This document shows, piece after piece, positions 1 to 8,906 of a stretch of 64,000 nt of DNA. The stretch is from Dryocola boscaweniae (GTDB lineage: Bacteria; Pseudomonadota; Gammaproteobacteria; Enterobacterales; Enterobacteriaceae): assembly GCF_025215095.1 (NCBI RefSeq), contig NZ_JALHAP010000078.1:124001-188000 (forward strand). Direction: 5' to 3'. Each line of letters starts with the position of its first letter. The first letter of the stretch is position 1. The notes under the pieces are model-generated. The model was not told the origin of the DNA. It was given only the letters and a program-made list of their open reading frames with translations, and did not search any database. The position numbers and the translations under genes were made by a program.

Positions 1-555
1 CATCTCAGCACGGCGGGAATCGACAATCGTTCCCACGCCAGTCTCTTTGAACCCGGAGGAGAGATCTTTTAAGGGCAGAGTTGACACCAGGATCATGCTG
101 TTGTCCTGGCCATTCAGATAATACATCGACCAGGGGCTGTTTTCCGCTCCCCAGAGCGTATCAAGCCAGGTTGAAATGCGCTGTGTCATCTCAAGGGTGG
201 AACTATCGTGAGAGCCAAAAATCAGCGCTTCGGTTTTGCGGCGCGGCTTTTCGAGATAATAAACGTCCTGGCGCAGGCGGGTTTCCTGTAAACCATCGCT
301 TGCAGAAGCAGGCGCTGCGGCAACGTTGTCGTAGATTTGCCATGTAGCGTAGCGGTAGGTGTCGACACGCTTATGCAGCGCGTGCGTAATATCGACTATC
401 TGATAGCTCTTATCTTTCAGCCAGGCGTTAACGGCGCTCTGTACCATCACACCCATGGCAACCAACAGCACGACGATCAGCAGCAGAAAAAAGCGCGTGA
501 TATTGCTGGGAATAAGGGAAAATTTGTTAGGGATCATGCCGTCTGACTGACTCAT
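1..555 (-). CDS. rcsD: RcsD phosphotransfer protein, N-terminal part (gene runs off the window)
   Basis: RcsD is the inner-membrane histidine-phosphotransfer intermediate that carries phosphate from RcsC to RcsB in the Rcs envelope-stress relay. Only the first 185 codons are present; the gene continues beyond base 1. The protein starts MSQSDGMIPNKFS, has one transmembrane helix at about residues 19-41 followed by the periplasmic sensing domain, and closely follows the E. coli RcsD N-terminus as I recall it (for example LKDKSYQIVDITHALHKRVD). The ATG at 553-555 fits the known start. It lies next to micF/ompC in the same arrangement as in E. coli. The C-terminal HPt domain is outside the window. 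Confidence 0.96.
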   Translation of the reverse strand, partial: MSQSDGMIPNKFSLIPSNITRFFLLLIVVLLVAMGVMVQSAVNAWLKDKSYQIVDITHALHKRVDTYRYATWQIYDNVAAAPASASDGLQETRLRQDVYYLEKPRRKTEALIFGSHDSSTLEMTQRISTWLDTLWGAENSPWSMYYLNGQDNSMILVSTLPLKDLSSGFKETGVGTIVDSRRAEM

Positions 556-993
556 TATAAGCGCGTAACCTGGCGAACATTCGCCACTCAGGAAAAATTA
601 CCACAAGGCGTGACTACGCAGGCGTTGTGGCTGTAAGCGATGCGTTAAACGCACCCGGCCTAAGAATACCTGCATCAGGCGCTGCCGTCATCGACTCTCT
701 TATATTCACAAGGAGTATAAGGATAAATCGTGGCTTTTCCAGGTTGTTGATAATTAGCCTAAATGAGGATGCGCGAAGCGGATAGCGTGAATTCTGCGCA
801 GCGTTATTTATCGGTAATTGAGTCACGCATGTGCAACTATTATTTTTAAAACAGTTGGTTAGGGAAATAAATATTCTTAAGAACAATCTTAGCGATCGAT
901 AACGTAGCGGTAGCGGGGAGAAGTGTTTAATTAATAATCGTTATCTTTTTGTGCTCTATAGCACAAAAATATCAACGCAACGTAAAGAAGGGT
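556..993. other. Intergenic region between rcsD and micF
   Basis: This 438-base stretch holds no convincing gene; the open frames in it are short, lack a ribosome site and have no recognisable product. Bases about 632-665 contain a degenerate REP-like palindrome (gcgatgcg ... cccggcc). The AT-rich part should contain the promoter of rcsD, read leftwards, but no specific box can be assigned with confidence. Confidence 0.5.
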
Positions 994-1086
994 AAAAAAA
1001 ACCGGATGCCAGGCATCCGGTACTAAAAGGGGTAAACAGACATTCAGAACTGAATGACGGTAATAAATAAAGTTAATGATGATAGC
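994..1086 (-). ncRNA. micF: MicF antisense sRNA
   Basis: The minus strand from 1086 reads gctatcatcattaactttat and then continues with high identity to E. coli MicF, including the region that pairs with the ompF mRNA start. It ends in a GC-rich hairpin (ccggatgcc/ggcatccgg) and a run of eight T, a Rho-independent terminator. The length of 93 nt equals that of E. coli MicF. The gene is transcribed divergently from ompC, as in E. coli. MicF acts with Hfq to block ompF translation, so porin choice is coordinated with ompC expression. Confidence 0.95.
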
Positions 1087-1240
1087 GAGGTGTATTTTAT
1101 AGCGAAATAAGGAAAATATTTTATCATTCAGTGCTACATGTTTTTGTTTGTGTAAGTCATTGATTTTAATGGTAGTGGCATTATTTTTGATTATAAGTGC
1201 TTATATTTTTAGCTATTCGTGCGAAAAAAAGTTCCCTGAA

Positions 1241-1302
1241 ATATACATTTTGATACATCTATCAGGACGAATGAAACATCTATATAGTTTTAGTATCATA
1301 TT
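1241..1302 (+). promoter_or_regulatory. OmpR binding sites of the ompC promoter (C1-C2-C3)
   Basis: Three tandem sites match the known OmpR boxes upstream of E. coli ompC: tacattttgatacatct (C1, about 1244-1260), aggacgaatgaaacatct (C2, 1264-1281) and atagttttagtatcatatt (C3, 1284-1302). They lie about 110-170 bases before the ompC start, followed by the conserved leader text attggattattctgt. Phosphorylated OmpR binds such boxes to raise ompC at high osmolarity and also acts on micF. Confidence 0.85.
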
Positions 1303-1409
1303 CGCATTGGATTATTCTGTATTTGTTTTGGACAATGAGTTGCCGACTGATTAGAGGGTAATCAGTAAGCAGTGGCATATAAAAAGGCATATAACAGAGG
1401 GTTAATAAC

Positions 1410-2513
1410 ATGAAAGTTAAAGTACTGTCCCTCCTGGTCCCAGCTCTGCTGGTAGCAGGCACCGCGCATGCGGCCGAAATTTATAACAAAGACGGCAATA
1501 AATTAGATCTGTACGGCAAAGTTGATGGTCTGCACTACTTCTCTGACGACAAGAGCGCCGATGGCGATCAGACCTACATGCGTCTGGGCTTCAAAGGTGA
1601 AACTCAGGTAAATGACCAAATCACCGGCTACGGCCAGTGGGAATACCAGATCAACGGTAACACCTCTGAAAGCGAAAACAACGCATGGACTCGTGTGGCG
1701 TTCGCTGGTCTGCGTGTTGGTGATGCTGGTTCCTTCGACTACGGTCGTAACTACGGCGTAATTTACGACGTCGCAGCATGGACCGACGTTCTGCCTGAGT
1801 TCGGCGGCGACACTTACGGCGCTGACAACTTCCTGTTCAGCCGTGCAAACGGCGTTGCAACTTACCGCAACACCGACTTCTTCGGTCTGGTTGATGGCCT
1901 GAACTTTGCTGCTCAGTACCAGGGCAAAAACGGCAGCACCAGCGGTGAAGACTTTGGTGGCCGTAGCGTTCTGCAACAAAATGGCGACGGCTACGGTCTG
2001 TCTCTGACTTACGATCTGGGCGAAGGCTTCAGCGTAGGTGGTGCGATGGCTTCTTCCAAACGCACCTGGGATCAGAACAACACTGCTGCCCTGGGCGACG
2101 GTGACCGTGCTGAAGCGTACACCGGTGGTCTGAAATATGACGCCAACAACGTATACCTGGCTGCGCAGTACACTCAGTCCTATAACGCCACTCGTTTTGG
2201 CGGTGATTCTTCTTCTGCTGCTTACGGCTTTGCTGACAAAGCACAGAACTTCGAAGTCGTTGCACAGTACCAGTTCGATTTCGGTCTGCGTCCATCCGTG
2301 GCTTACCTGCAGTCCAAAGGTAAAGACATCGAAGGTTACGGCGACCAGGATCTGCTGAAATACGTTGATGTTGGCGCGACTTACTACTTCAACAAAAACA
2401 TGTCCACCTATGTTGATTACAAAATCAACCTGGTTGACGAGAACGACTTCACCCGTGCCGCAGGCATCGGTACCGACGACATCGTTGGTGTTGGTCTGGT
2501 TTACCAGTTCTAA
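1410..2513 (+). CDS. ompC: Outer membrane porin OmpC
   Basis: This is a general trimeric porin for small hydrophilic solutes in the outer membrane. The 367-residue protein has a 21-residue signal peptide ([21 protein letters not shown]), mature start [20 protein letters not shown] and a C-terminal phenylalanine (GVGLVYQF) that serves as BAM recognition signal. The constriction loop motif [13 protein letters not shown] is present. Ribosome site agaggg lies before the ATG. Promoter context (OmpR boxes, divergent micF) identifies OmpC rather than OmpF or PhoE. Surface loops (for example [13 protein letters not shown]) differ from E. coli as expected. It is monocistronic, with a terminator just after the stop. 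Confidence 0.97.
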   Translation: MKVKVLSLLVPALLVAGTAHAAEIYNKDGNKLDLYGKVDGLHYFSDDKSADGDQTYMRLGFKGETQVNDQITGYGQWEYQINGNTSESENNAWTRVAFAGLRVGDAGSFDYGRNYGVIYDVAAWTDVLPEFGGDTYGADNFLFSRANGVATYRNTDFFGLVDGLNFAAQYQGKNGSTSGEDFGGRSVLQQNGDGYGLSLTYDLGEGFSVGGAMASSKRTWDQNNTAALGDGDRAEAYTGGLKYDANNVYLAAQYTQSYNATRFGGDSSSAAYGFADKAQNFEVVAQYQFDFGLRPSVAYLQSKGKDIEGYGDQDLLKYVDVGATYYFNKNMSTYVDYKINLVDENDFTRAAGIGTDDIVGVGLVYQF

Positions 2514-2529
2514 TTCCGACATTCGTTGC

Positions 2530-2555
2530 AAAAGGCGCCGACAGGCGCCTTTTTT
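2530..2555 (+). terminator. Rho-independent terminator of ompC
   Basis: Inverted repeat aggcgcc/ggcgcct followed by six T, 16 bases after the ompC stop codon. Confidence 0.9.
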
Positions 2556-2644
2556 CTATCTGTTATCTCAACAACGCCTCGCTTTTCCTCATCTCTTTTG
2601 CCTTTTGATATACTCTTGCGCCTCAGAACTGGAGAAAGAAACCA

Positions 2645-3685
2645 ATGGAACGACATCTTTTACGCCGTGGCCTGTTTGCCGTGGCGCTGCTGTTGCTTGC
2701 TGGCTGTGACAATAAGGCGGTGAAAAATGAGACAGGGCTGGTGCTGGAAGGCAAAACCATGGGCACCTTCTGGCGAGTAAGCCTTGCCGGTGTGGACAAG
2801 GCCCGACAGGACGAATTACGCGCTAAAATCCAGGCGCAGCTTGATGGCGACGATCGCCTGCTCTCAACCTATAAATCAGATTCTGCGCTGTCGCGCTTTA
2901 ACCAGTCCCGCAGCACCGAACCGTATCCGGTAGCAGAAGCGATGAGTGATATAGTTACAACATCCTTACGTATCGGCGCCAAAACCGATGGCGCTATGGA
3001 TATTACCGTTGGCCCGCTGGTTAATCTCTGGGGATTCGGCCCGGACAAACAGCCGGTTAAAATCCCGAATCAGGCGCAAATCGAGGCGGCAAAAGCGCTG
3101 ACGGGCTTGCAGCATCTGACCGTCATTAATAAAGCCGGGCAACAATGGCTACAAAAAGATCTTCCCGGGCTGTATGTCGATCTTTCTACTATTGGCGAAG
3201 GTTATGCTGCGGATCATCTGGCAAGACTCATGGAGCAAAACGGCGTCAGCCGGTATCTGGTTTCTGTGGGCGGCGCTGTCGTCACGCGCGGAACAAACGC
3301 GGAAGATAAAGCCTGGCGCGTGGCCATTCAGAAACCGACCGACCGGGAAAATGCGGTGCAGGCTATTGTCGATTTAAACGGCCACGGCATCAGCACCTCC
3401 GGCAGCTATCGCAATTATTACGAGCTTGAAGGCAAGCGGCTTTCTCACGTCATCGACCCCACAACGGGCGCGCCTGTCCAGCATAAGCTGGTTTCTGCAA
3501 CGGTAATTGCCCCCACGGCGATGGAAGCAGACGGCTGGGATACCGGCTTGATGGTTCTCGGCACGGAAAAAGCAAAACAGGTTGCTCAGAAAGAAGGGCT
3601 GGCGGTGTACCTCATTACCAAAGAAGGCGAGGGATTTACCACCTGGATGTCGCCGCAGTTTAAAACTTTCCTCCTGAGCGAGTAA
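2645..3685 (+). CDS. apbE: FAD:protein FMN transferase ApbE (lipoprotein)
   Basis: ApbE attaches FMN covalently to threonine residues of periplasmic or membrane flavoproteins such as the Rnf/Nqr subunits, using FAD and Mg2+. The 346-residue protein begins with a lipoprotein signal (AVALLLLAGC, lipid-acceptor Cys near residue 21), so it is anchored on the periplasmic side. Family motifs are visible: GKTMGTFWRV, TDGAMDITVGPLVNLWGFGP, the GEGYAADHLARLM helix and SVGGAVVTRG, with SHVIDPTTGAP near the C-terminus. Length fits the family (about 350). It stands between ompC and ada as in E. coli (yojL). Confidence 0.96.
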   Translation: MERHLLRRGLFAVALLLLAGCDNKAVKNETGLVLEGKTMGTFWRVSLAGVDKARQDELRAKIQAQLDGDDRLLSTYKSDSALSRFNQSRSTEPYPVAEAMSDIVTTSLRIGAKTDGAMDITVGPLVNLWGFGPDKQPVKIPNQAQIEAAKALTGLQHLTVINKAGQQWLQKDLPGLYVDLSTIGEGYAADHLARLMEQNGVSRYLVSVGGAVVTRGTNAEDKAWRVAIQKPTDRENAVQAIVDLNGHGISTSGSYRNYYELEGKRLSHVIDPTTGAPVQHKLVSATVIAPTAMEADGWDTGLMVLGTEKAKQVAQKEGLAVYLITKEGEGFTTWMSPQFKTFLLSE

Positions 3686-3698
3686 AATTAGAAAGCAA
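3686..3698 (+). promoter_or_regulatory. Ada box of the ada-alkB promoter
   Basis: The sequence aattagaaagcaa has the Ada-box form AATT-N5-GCAA found at E. coli ada (aattaaagcgcaa). It begins at the apbE stop region and lies about 70 bases before the ada start. Methylated Ada binds this element and activates its own operon in the adaptive response. Confidence 0.8.
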
Positions 3699-3765
3699 GA
3701 ATGTGGGTTTCCTGAAACGGCGATGCTGTCAAAGTGATTCTATGACACAAGACCAGGAGCCAGTC

Positions 3766-4836
3766 ATGAAAAAGACCAATGACATTACCGCTGACGACAG
3801 CCGCTGGCTGGCCGTAGAAACCCGGGATAGCCGTGCAGACGGGGAGTTTGTATTCGCCGTGAAGACCACGGGCATTTTTTGTCGCCCTTCCTGCACCGCA
3901 CGGCATCCGCTGCGTAAAAACGTTCTTTTCTTTGCCGATCCGCACGGCGCTAAAGAGGCGGGATTCCGTCCCTGCAAACGCTGCCAGCCGGATAAGCTTG
4001 CCCCCGAACAACAGCGCGCTGAGCGTATTATCCAGGCTTGCCGCATCATTGAGTCAAGTCCCGATCCTCTCACGCTTGAAGCTCTTGCCGCTCGTGTCGC
4101 AATGAGCCCGTTTCATTTTCATCGCCTGTTTAAAAGCGTGATCGGCCTGACGCCCAATGCATGGCAGAAAGCGTTGCGGACGCAAAAATTGCGCGACCAA
4201 CTGGCGCAAGGCGAATCGGTTACCCGCGCCGCGTATGATGCCGGTTATCAGTCGGGCAGCCAGTTTTATCATCAGGCAGATGCTGCGCTTGGCATGACTG
4301 CGCGTCAGTATCGTCAGGGCGGCGAACGGGTTGCGATCAGATTTGTGGTCGGCGCCTGTCAGCTTGGTGAGTTTCTGGTTGCCCAAAGTGAACGCGGAAT
4401 TTGTGCCATTCTGCTGGGGAACACGGCGGAAGCGTTAATTGCCGAACTGGAGACACTGTTCCCGAAGGCTAAATTAATATCTGACGATGATGGATTTGCC
4501 GGGCGTGTGGCGCAGGTTGTCAGTTTTCTGGAACGTCCCTCCGGGCATTTTGACTTGCCGCTTGATATTCAGGGCACCGCTTTTCAGCAGCAGGTCTGGC
4601 AGGCGCTGAGGGCAATCCCGCCGGGGGAGACCGTCAGCTATCAGAAAATAGCCGAACGTATCGGCAAGCCTGGGGCGGTGAGGGCAGTGGCCGGAGCCTG
4701 TGCGGCCAACCGGCTTGCGGTCGTTATCCCATGCCATCGGGTTGTACGTAATGACGGCACGCTTTCAGGCTACCGCTGGGGCGTAGAACGTAAACAGCAA
4801 CTGCTGAATATTGAGGCAGGACAGAGGAAAGAATAA
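3766..4836 (+). CDS. ada: Bifunctional methylphosphotriester/O6-methylguanine-DNA methyltransferase and regulator Ada
   Basis: Ada repairs alkylated DNA by suicidal methyl transfer and, once methylated on its N-terminal cysteine, activates the adaptive response. The ATG at 3766 gives 356 residues (E. coli 354) and has the ribosome site ccaggag; an upstream in-frame ATG at 3703 has none. The N-domain carries the zinc ligands Cys39, Cys43, Cys70 and Cys73, then an AraC-type helix-turn-helix (LEALAARVAMSPFHFHRLFK). The C-terminal domain has the acceptor site IPCHRV with Cys323. It overlaps alkB by one base. The DNA-binding domain diverges moderately from E. coli but no key residue is missing. 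Confidence 0.97.
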   Translation: MKKTNDITADDSRWLAVETRDSRADGEFVFAVKTTGIFCRPSCTARHPLRKNVLFFADPHGAKEAGFRPCKRCQPDKLAPEQQRAERIIQACRIIESSPDPLTLEALAARVAMSPFHFHRLFKSVIGLTPNAWQKALRTQKLRDQLAQGESVTRAAYDAGYQSGSQFYHQADAALGMTARQYRQGGERVAIRFVVGACQLGEFLVAQSERGICAILLGNTAEALIAELETLFPKAKLISDDDGFAGRVAQVVSFLERPSGHFDLPLDIQGTAFQQQVWQALRAIPPGETVSYQKIAERIGKPGAVRAVAGACAANRLAVVIPCHRVVRNDGTLSGYRWGVERKQQLLNIEAGQRKE

Positions 4837-5486
4837 TGCTCGATCTCTTTGCTGATGAAAAACCCTGGCAAGAACCGCTGGCAGAAGGCGCAGTTATCCT
4901 GCGGCGCTTTGCCCGCGCCGACGCCGACGAGCTAATTAAGCAGATCGGGAAAGTGGCGTTGCTCTCGCCGTTTCGTCAGATGGTTACGCCGGGCGGCTAC
5001 ACCATGTCGGTGGCGATGACCAACTGCGGTGAACGAGGCTGGACGAGCAGGCAGCACGGCTATCTTTACTCGCCGGACGATCCGCTGACGGGCCAGCGCT
5101 GGCCCGCGATGCCGCAGGCTTTTCGAAACTTATCCGATGCTGCTTCAGCCGCGGCGGGTTATCACGATTTTTGCCCGGATGCGTGTCTTATCAACCGCTA
5201 CGTCGCGGGCGCGAAGCTCTCTCTTCATCAGGACAAAGATGAGCCTGATCTGCAGCAGCCGATAGTCTCCGTTTCGCTCGGATTACCGGCTGTTTTCCAG
5301 TTTGGCGGCCTGAAGCGTAACGATCCATTGGTGCGAATTATGCTGGAACATGGCGATGTTGTGGTGTGGGGCGGGGCATCTCGTCTGTTCTATCACGGCA
5401 TTTTGCCGTTGAAGCCAGGGCATCATCCCGCAACCGGCGAAGCGCGCTATAACCTTACCTTTCGCAGTACGGGAAAAGGCGAATAA
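4836..5486 (+). CDS. alkB: Alpha-ketoglutarate-dependent DNA dioxygenase AlkB
   Basis: AlkB is an Fe(II)/2-oxoglutarate dioxygenase that removes 1-methyladenine and 3-methylcytosine lesions by oxidative demethylation. The 216-residue protein has the expected length and motifs: iron ligands in LHQDKDE (His131, Asp133) and His187 in YHGILP, and the 2-oxoglutarate-binding arginines in EARYNLTFR near the end. The substrate lid segment MTNCGERGW is present. The start codon overlaps the last base of the ada stop (taatg), so the two are translationally coupled and co-regulated by Ada. Confidence 0.97.
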   Translation: MLDLFADEKPWQEPLAEGAVILRRFARADADELIKQIGKVALLSPFRQMVTPGGYTMSVAMTNCGERGWTSRQHGYLYSPDDPLTGQRWPAMPQAFRNLSDAASAAAGYHDFCPDACLINRYVAGAKLSLHQDKDEPDLQQPIVSVSLGLPAVFQFGGLKRNDPLVRIMLEHGDVVVWGGASRLFYHGILPLKPGHHPATGEARYNLTFRSTGKGE

Positions 5487-5560
5487 AAATAAGAATTATT
5501 CTTGCTGTTAAAGGATTGCCGTTTAAACTGCTCGCTGTTTTTGTTAGCGGGTAATGAGCG

Positions 5561-7207
5561 ATGGAACTTTTACGAGTAGTTTACCGGCAGTATCGCTGGC
5601 CTTTTTTAATGGTGATGGCTTTAAGCCTCGTCAGTGCGGCACTGGGCATTGGCCTTATCGCCTTTATCAATCAGCGGTTAATTGAAACGCCGGATATCTC
5701 TCTAAAAGTGCTGCCTGAATTCCTTGGCCTGCTTCTTCTGCTGATGGCTGTTACGCTCGGCTCGCAGCTTGCGCTCACCACGCTTGGCCACCATTTCGTG
5801 TTCCGCCTGCGCAGCGAATTCATCAAACGCTTACTGGATACCCACGTCGAACGGGTTGAACAGCTTGGCAGCGCTGCGTTGCTTGCAGGGCTAACCAGCG
5901 ATGTGCGTAACATTACCATCGCGTTTGTTCGCCTGCCGGAGCTGGTGCAGGGAATTATCCTGACCTTTGGCTCTGCGGCTTATCTCGCATGGCTTTCCCC
6001 TAAAATGCTTGGCGTAACCGCAATCTGGGTGGCGATAACTATTCTGGGCGGTTATTTGCTGGTGGCCCGTGTTTACAAACATATGGCGCAGCTACGCGAA
6101 ATAGAAGATCAATTGTATAACGATTACCAGACGGTTATTGAAGGGCGCAAAGAGCTGGCGCTTAACCGCGAACGTGCAGAGCGCGTATATGAAGATACCT
6201 ATATTCCTCATGCTAACGATTATCGCCGCCACATTATCCGCGCTGATACTTTCCACCTGAGCGCGGTGAACTGGTCGAACATTATGATGCTCGGCGTAAT
6301 TGGCCTGGTATTCTGGATGGCAAACAGCCTTGGCTGGTCTGATACCAACGTTGCGGCAACCTATTCCCTGACGCTGCTTTTCCTGCGCACGCCTTTGCTT
6401 TCCGCCGTTGGGGCTTTGCCAACGCTGCTCAGCGCCCAGGTTGCTTTCAACAAGCTGAGAAAGTTCGAGCTGGCGCCCTTCGAGGCTGCCTTTCCGCGCT
6501 CTAAAGAAGCGGGCAAATGGCAAACCCTTGAGATGCGCGATGTGGTCTTCAAATATGGCGATAACGCTTTCGCCGTTGGGCCGTTAAACCTGAAAATTGA
6601 ACGTGGCGAACTGATATTCCTGATTGGCGGCAATGGCAGCGGTAAATCCACCATGGCAATGCTGCTCACCGGCCTGTATCACCCGATTTCCGGGGCAATT
6701 TATCTGGACGGCAAGCAAATTGACGCCGGCAATCTGGATGATTATCGCAAGCTGTTCTCTGCGGTCTTCACCGACGTCTGGCTGTTCGATCGTCTGCTGG
6801 GCCGGCAGGGCGAGCAGGCTGACCCGGAACTGGTAGCGGCCTGGCTTGAAAGGCTGAAAATGAGCGAAAAACTGGAGCTGGACAACGGTACCATTCTGAA
6901 CCTGAAGCTCTCCAAAGGGCAGCGTAAACGCGTGGCGCTGCTGCTTGCCCTTGCGGAAGAAAGAGAAATTATCCTGCTGGATGAATGGGCCGCGGATCAG
7001 GATCCTCATTTCCGCCGTGAGTTCTACCAGGAGTTGCTGCCGCTGATGCAGCAGATGGGCAAAACGATTTTCGCCATCAGCCATGATGACCACTACTTTA
7101 TTCATGCTGACAGGCTGCTCGAAATGCGTCAGGGACAACTGGCCGAGCTGACGGGCCATGAACGCGAAAGCGCATCGCGTGATGCCGTGGCGAGAACGGG
7201 CAGCTAA
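5561..7207 (+). CDS. yojI: ABC exporter YojI (microcin J25 efflux/multidrug type)
   Basis: YojI is a half-size ABC exporter; in E. coli it pumps out microcin J25 with TolC and affects L-cysteine export. The 548-residue protein has about six transmembrane helices in residues 10-290 followed by an ATPase domain with Walker [10 protein letters not shown] (about 354-362), signature LSKGQRKR and Walker [13 protein letters not shown]. Sequence agreement with E. coli YojI is high across its length (547 residues there). A terminator follows the stop. It neighbours alkB in the same orientation as in K-12. Confidence 0.95.
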   Translation: MELLRVVYRQYRWPFLMVMALSLVSAALGIGLIAFINQRLIETPDISLKVLPEFLGLLLLLMAVTLGSQLALTTLGHHFVFRLRSEFIKRLLDTHVERVEQLGSAALLAGLTSDVRNITIAFVRLPELVQGIILTFGSAAYLAWLSPKMLGVTAIWVAITILGGYLLVARVYKHMAQLREIEDQLYNDYQTVIEGRKELALNRERAERVYEDTYIPHANDYRRHIIRADTFHLSAVNWSNIMMLGVIGLVFWMANSLGWSDTNVAATYSLTLLFLRTPLLSAVGALPTLLSAQVAFNKLRKFELAPFEAAFPRSKEAGKWQTLEMRDVVFKYGDNAFAVGPLNLKIERGELIFLIGGNGSGKSTMAMLLTGLYHPISGAIYLDGKQIDAGNLDDYRKLFSAVFTDVWLFDRLLGRQGEQADPELVAAWLERLKMSEKLELDNGTILNLKLSKGQRKRVALLLALAEEREIILLDEWAADQDPHFRREFYQELLPLMQQMGKTIFAISHDDHYFIHADRLLEMRQGQLAELTGHERESASRDAVARTGS

Positions 7208-7216
7208 TAAACAACT

Positions 7217-7243
7217 AAACCAGCCGTTTAAGGCTGGTTTTTT
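7217..7243 (+). terminator. Terminator after yojI
   Basis: Inverted repeat aaaccagcc/ggctggttt with a T-run, ten bases after the yojI stop. Confidence 0.9.
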
Positions 7244-7301
7244 GTTTTCCGGACGGCTTCAGGCTATAAATAAGCTCGTCGTTATCAGGGAAAAACGCCA
7301 G

Positions 7302-8729
7302 ATGCCAGCCACTTTGAAATACAACACTAAGCAGCGTGCCCAGGACCGCGCACGAATCCTGCAAATTCTGCTCACCAATAAAGCCGTTGCCAGCGGCATA
7401 CTTGGGCGTTTGCCTGCGCCTGACGTGCGCACGCCAGAGCAGGATATTGCGGAAATCGTCACGCTGGTTGAAAGGCTGCCGGCTCCGGATCTTGCGGACG
7501 TACTGGAAGCGCTGCCCACGGAAGAACGTCATGCGCTGTGGAGCCTGGTGAAAGAGGATAAGCGCGGGCACGTATTGATCGAGGCTGCGGAAACCGTCTG
7601 GGACGACCTTATCGAAGATATGAGCGACAAGGATTTGCTTAAAGCGCTGCGCCCGCTCGATATAGACGACCAGATTTACCTCGCACAATATTTACCGCGT
7701 GATTTGATGGGCCGACTGCTGGCCACGCTCCCACAGGAGGAGCGCGCTCAGGTTCGTAAGGTGCTGCATTACGATAAGCACAGCGTCGGCGCCATTATGG
7801 ACTTTGAGGTGATCACCGTTCGTGCGGACGTTACCCTTGCTGTCGTACAACGCTTTCTGCGTCTTCGCGGCAAAGTCCCGCAAAACACCGACAAACTCTT
7901 TGTCACCACCCGGAATAAAACCCTGCTGGGAGAGCTGGGGCTGACCACTATTCTGCTCCATCCGCCCGAAACCCCGGTCCTGAAAGTTATGGACGATAAC
8001 CCGACCTGTTTTGCGCCGGAAGATGACGACGAAATCGCAGCGAGGACGTTTGAAAGGGATAACCTGGTCAGCGCCGCCGTCATCGACAGCAGCGGAAAGC
8101 TGATGGGCCGCCTCACCGTTGATGAGATCGTTGACGTCGTGTACGAAGAAACGGATAACGATCTGCGTCGCATGGGGGGCCTGAGCGCGGAAGAAGACGT
8201 TTTCGCTCCGGTAACGAAGGCGGTGAGAGCGCGTTGGGCATGGCTTGCCATCAATCTGTGTACCGCTTTTGTTGCCTCGCGTGTCATTGGCATGTTCGAA
8301 CATACTATTTCACAGTTGGTAGCCCTGGCTTCTTTAATGCCGATTGTTGCGGGCATTGGCGGTAATACCGGCAATCAAACTATTACCATGATCGTTCGCG
8401 CGCTGGCGCTACAGCATATCCAGGCCGGAAACTACTCGTTTTTAGTGCTGCGTGAACTGGGCGTGGCTTTGATCAACGGTATCGTGTGGGGCGGGGTGAT
8501 GGGCGCGGTAACCTGGCTGTTGTACGACGATCCGGCGCTTGGCGGCGTCATGACGCTTGCGATGGTGCTCAACCTGCTGGTTGCAGCGTTAATGGGCGTG
8601 CTGATCCCGATGATCATGACGCGGTTGGGCAAAGATCCGGCGGTGGGTTCAAGCGTAATGATCACGGCGTTAACCGACACCGGCGGATTCTTTATCTTTC
8701 TGGGACTGGCCACCATTTTCCTGCTCTGA
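7302..8729 (+). CDS. mgtE: Magnesium transporter MgtE
   Basis: MgtE is a dimeric Mg2+ channel gated by intracellular Mg2+. The ATG at 7302 gives 475 residues; a longer frame to 7158 would overlap yojI and its terminator and is rejected. Order of parts: N-terminal superhelical domain with repeated short helices (ALPTEERHALW, TLPQEERAQV), paired CBS domains (about 150-270), then a C-terminal membrane domain of about five helices with the conserved pore motif GIGGNTGNQT and GSSVMITALTDTGGFF. The ribosome site is weak (caggga). K-12 has no gene of this kind here; the gene marks the border of the region lacking nap-ccm. It ends in a two-way terminator shared with the old proL end. Confidence 0.9.
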   Translation: MPATLKYNTKQRAQDRARILQILLTNKAVASGILGRLPAPDVRTPEQDIAEIVTLVERLPAPDLADVLEALPTEERHALWSLVKEDKRGHVLIEAAETVWDDLIEDMSDKDLLKALRPLDIDDQIYLAQYLPRDLMGRLLATLPQEERAQVRKVLHYDKHSVGAIMDFEVITVRADVTLAVVQRFLRLRGKVPQNTDKLFVTTRNKTLLGELGLTTILLHPPETPVLKVMDDNPTCFAPEDDDEIAARTFERDNLVSAAVIDSSGKLMGRLTVDEIVDVVYEETDNDLRRMGGLSAEEDVFAPVTKAVRARWAWLAINLCTAFVASRVIGMFEHTISQLVALASLMPIVAGIGGNTGNQTITMIVRALALQHIQAGNYSFLVLRELGVALINGIVWGGVMGAVTWLLYDDPALGGVMTLAMVLNLLVAALMGVLIPMIMTRLGKDPAVGSSVMITALTDTGGFFIFLGLATIFLL

Positions 8730-8754
8730 GCCGTTTCAGCATTCAGACATAAAA

Positions 8755-8779
8755 AAAGCAGCCATAACAGGCTGCTTTC
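8755..8779. terminator. Bidirectional terminator of mgtE, originally also of proL
   Basis: Inverted repeat aaagcagcc/ggctgcttt with A-run on the left and T-run on the right. Read to the right it ends mgtE. Read to the left it lies directly behind the displaced tRNA-Pro 3' end at 8788-8835, which suggests it terminated proL before the element inserted. Confidence 0.8.
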
Positions 8780-8787
8780 TAAGGTGT

Positions 8788-8835
8788 TTTTGGTCGGCTC
8801 GAGAGGATTTGAACCTCCGACCCCCGACACCCCAT
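8788..8835. repeat. Attachment site copy (attL), displaced 3' end of tRNA-Pro
   Basis: These 48 bases repeat the 3' part of the tRNA-Pro gene at 13318-13365 with a single mismatch (t at 8799 for a at 13329). The minus-strand copy includes the CCA end, T-arm and anticodon-side part of the tRNA but no 5' half, so it is not a functional tRNA. It marks the left border of the integrated element. The mismatch lies in the acceptor stem, where the intact gene keeps pairing, consistent with drift in the non-functional copy. Confidence 0.93.
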
Positions 8836-8864
8836 AACTTTGATTTATAAAGAAAAAGTTATGG
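8832..8864. repeat. Perfect 10-bp inverted repeat at the attL/element junction
   Basis: Arms ccataacttt (8832-8841) and aaagttatgg (8855-8864) enclose a 13-base AT-rich loop. The left arm starts in the last bases of attL. The position, between att core and int, suits an integrase or excisionase binding site; that role is inference. Confidence 0.6.
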
Positions 8865-8906
8865 TAAGCCGTGACTCTACAGCATTCACAAACGAGGTAA
8901 AAGTGA

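Noticed and set aside
1148..1354. 68-codon open frame before ompC
   Set aside because: It covers the OmpR boxes and ompC promoter, has no ribosome site and its product is low-complexity hydrophobic; it is a chance frame in AT-rich DNA.
1503..2531. 342-codon frame antisense to ompC
   Set aside because: It mirrors the codon pattern of ompC on the opposite strand; the product resembles no protein and there is no start signal.
3703..3765. Upstream ATG extension of ada
   Set aside because: No ribosome site, it would add 21 residues absent from the family, and it runs into the Ada-controlled promoter leader.
7158..7301. Upstream extension of mgtE
   Set aside because: It would overlap yojI and read through its terminator hairpin; the ATG at 7302 gives the conserved family start.
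8788..8870. A second tRNA-Pro gene at the left end of the element
   Set aside because: Only the 3' part of the tRNA is present; the sequence after base 8835 does not complete a cloverleaf, so it is an att copy.
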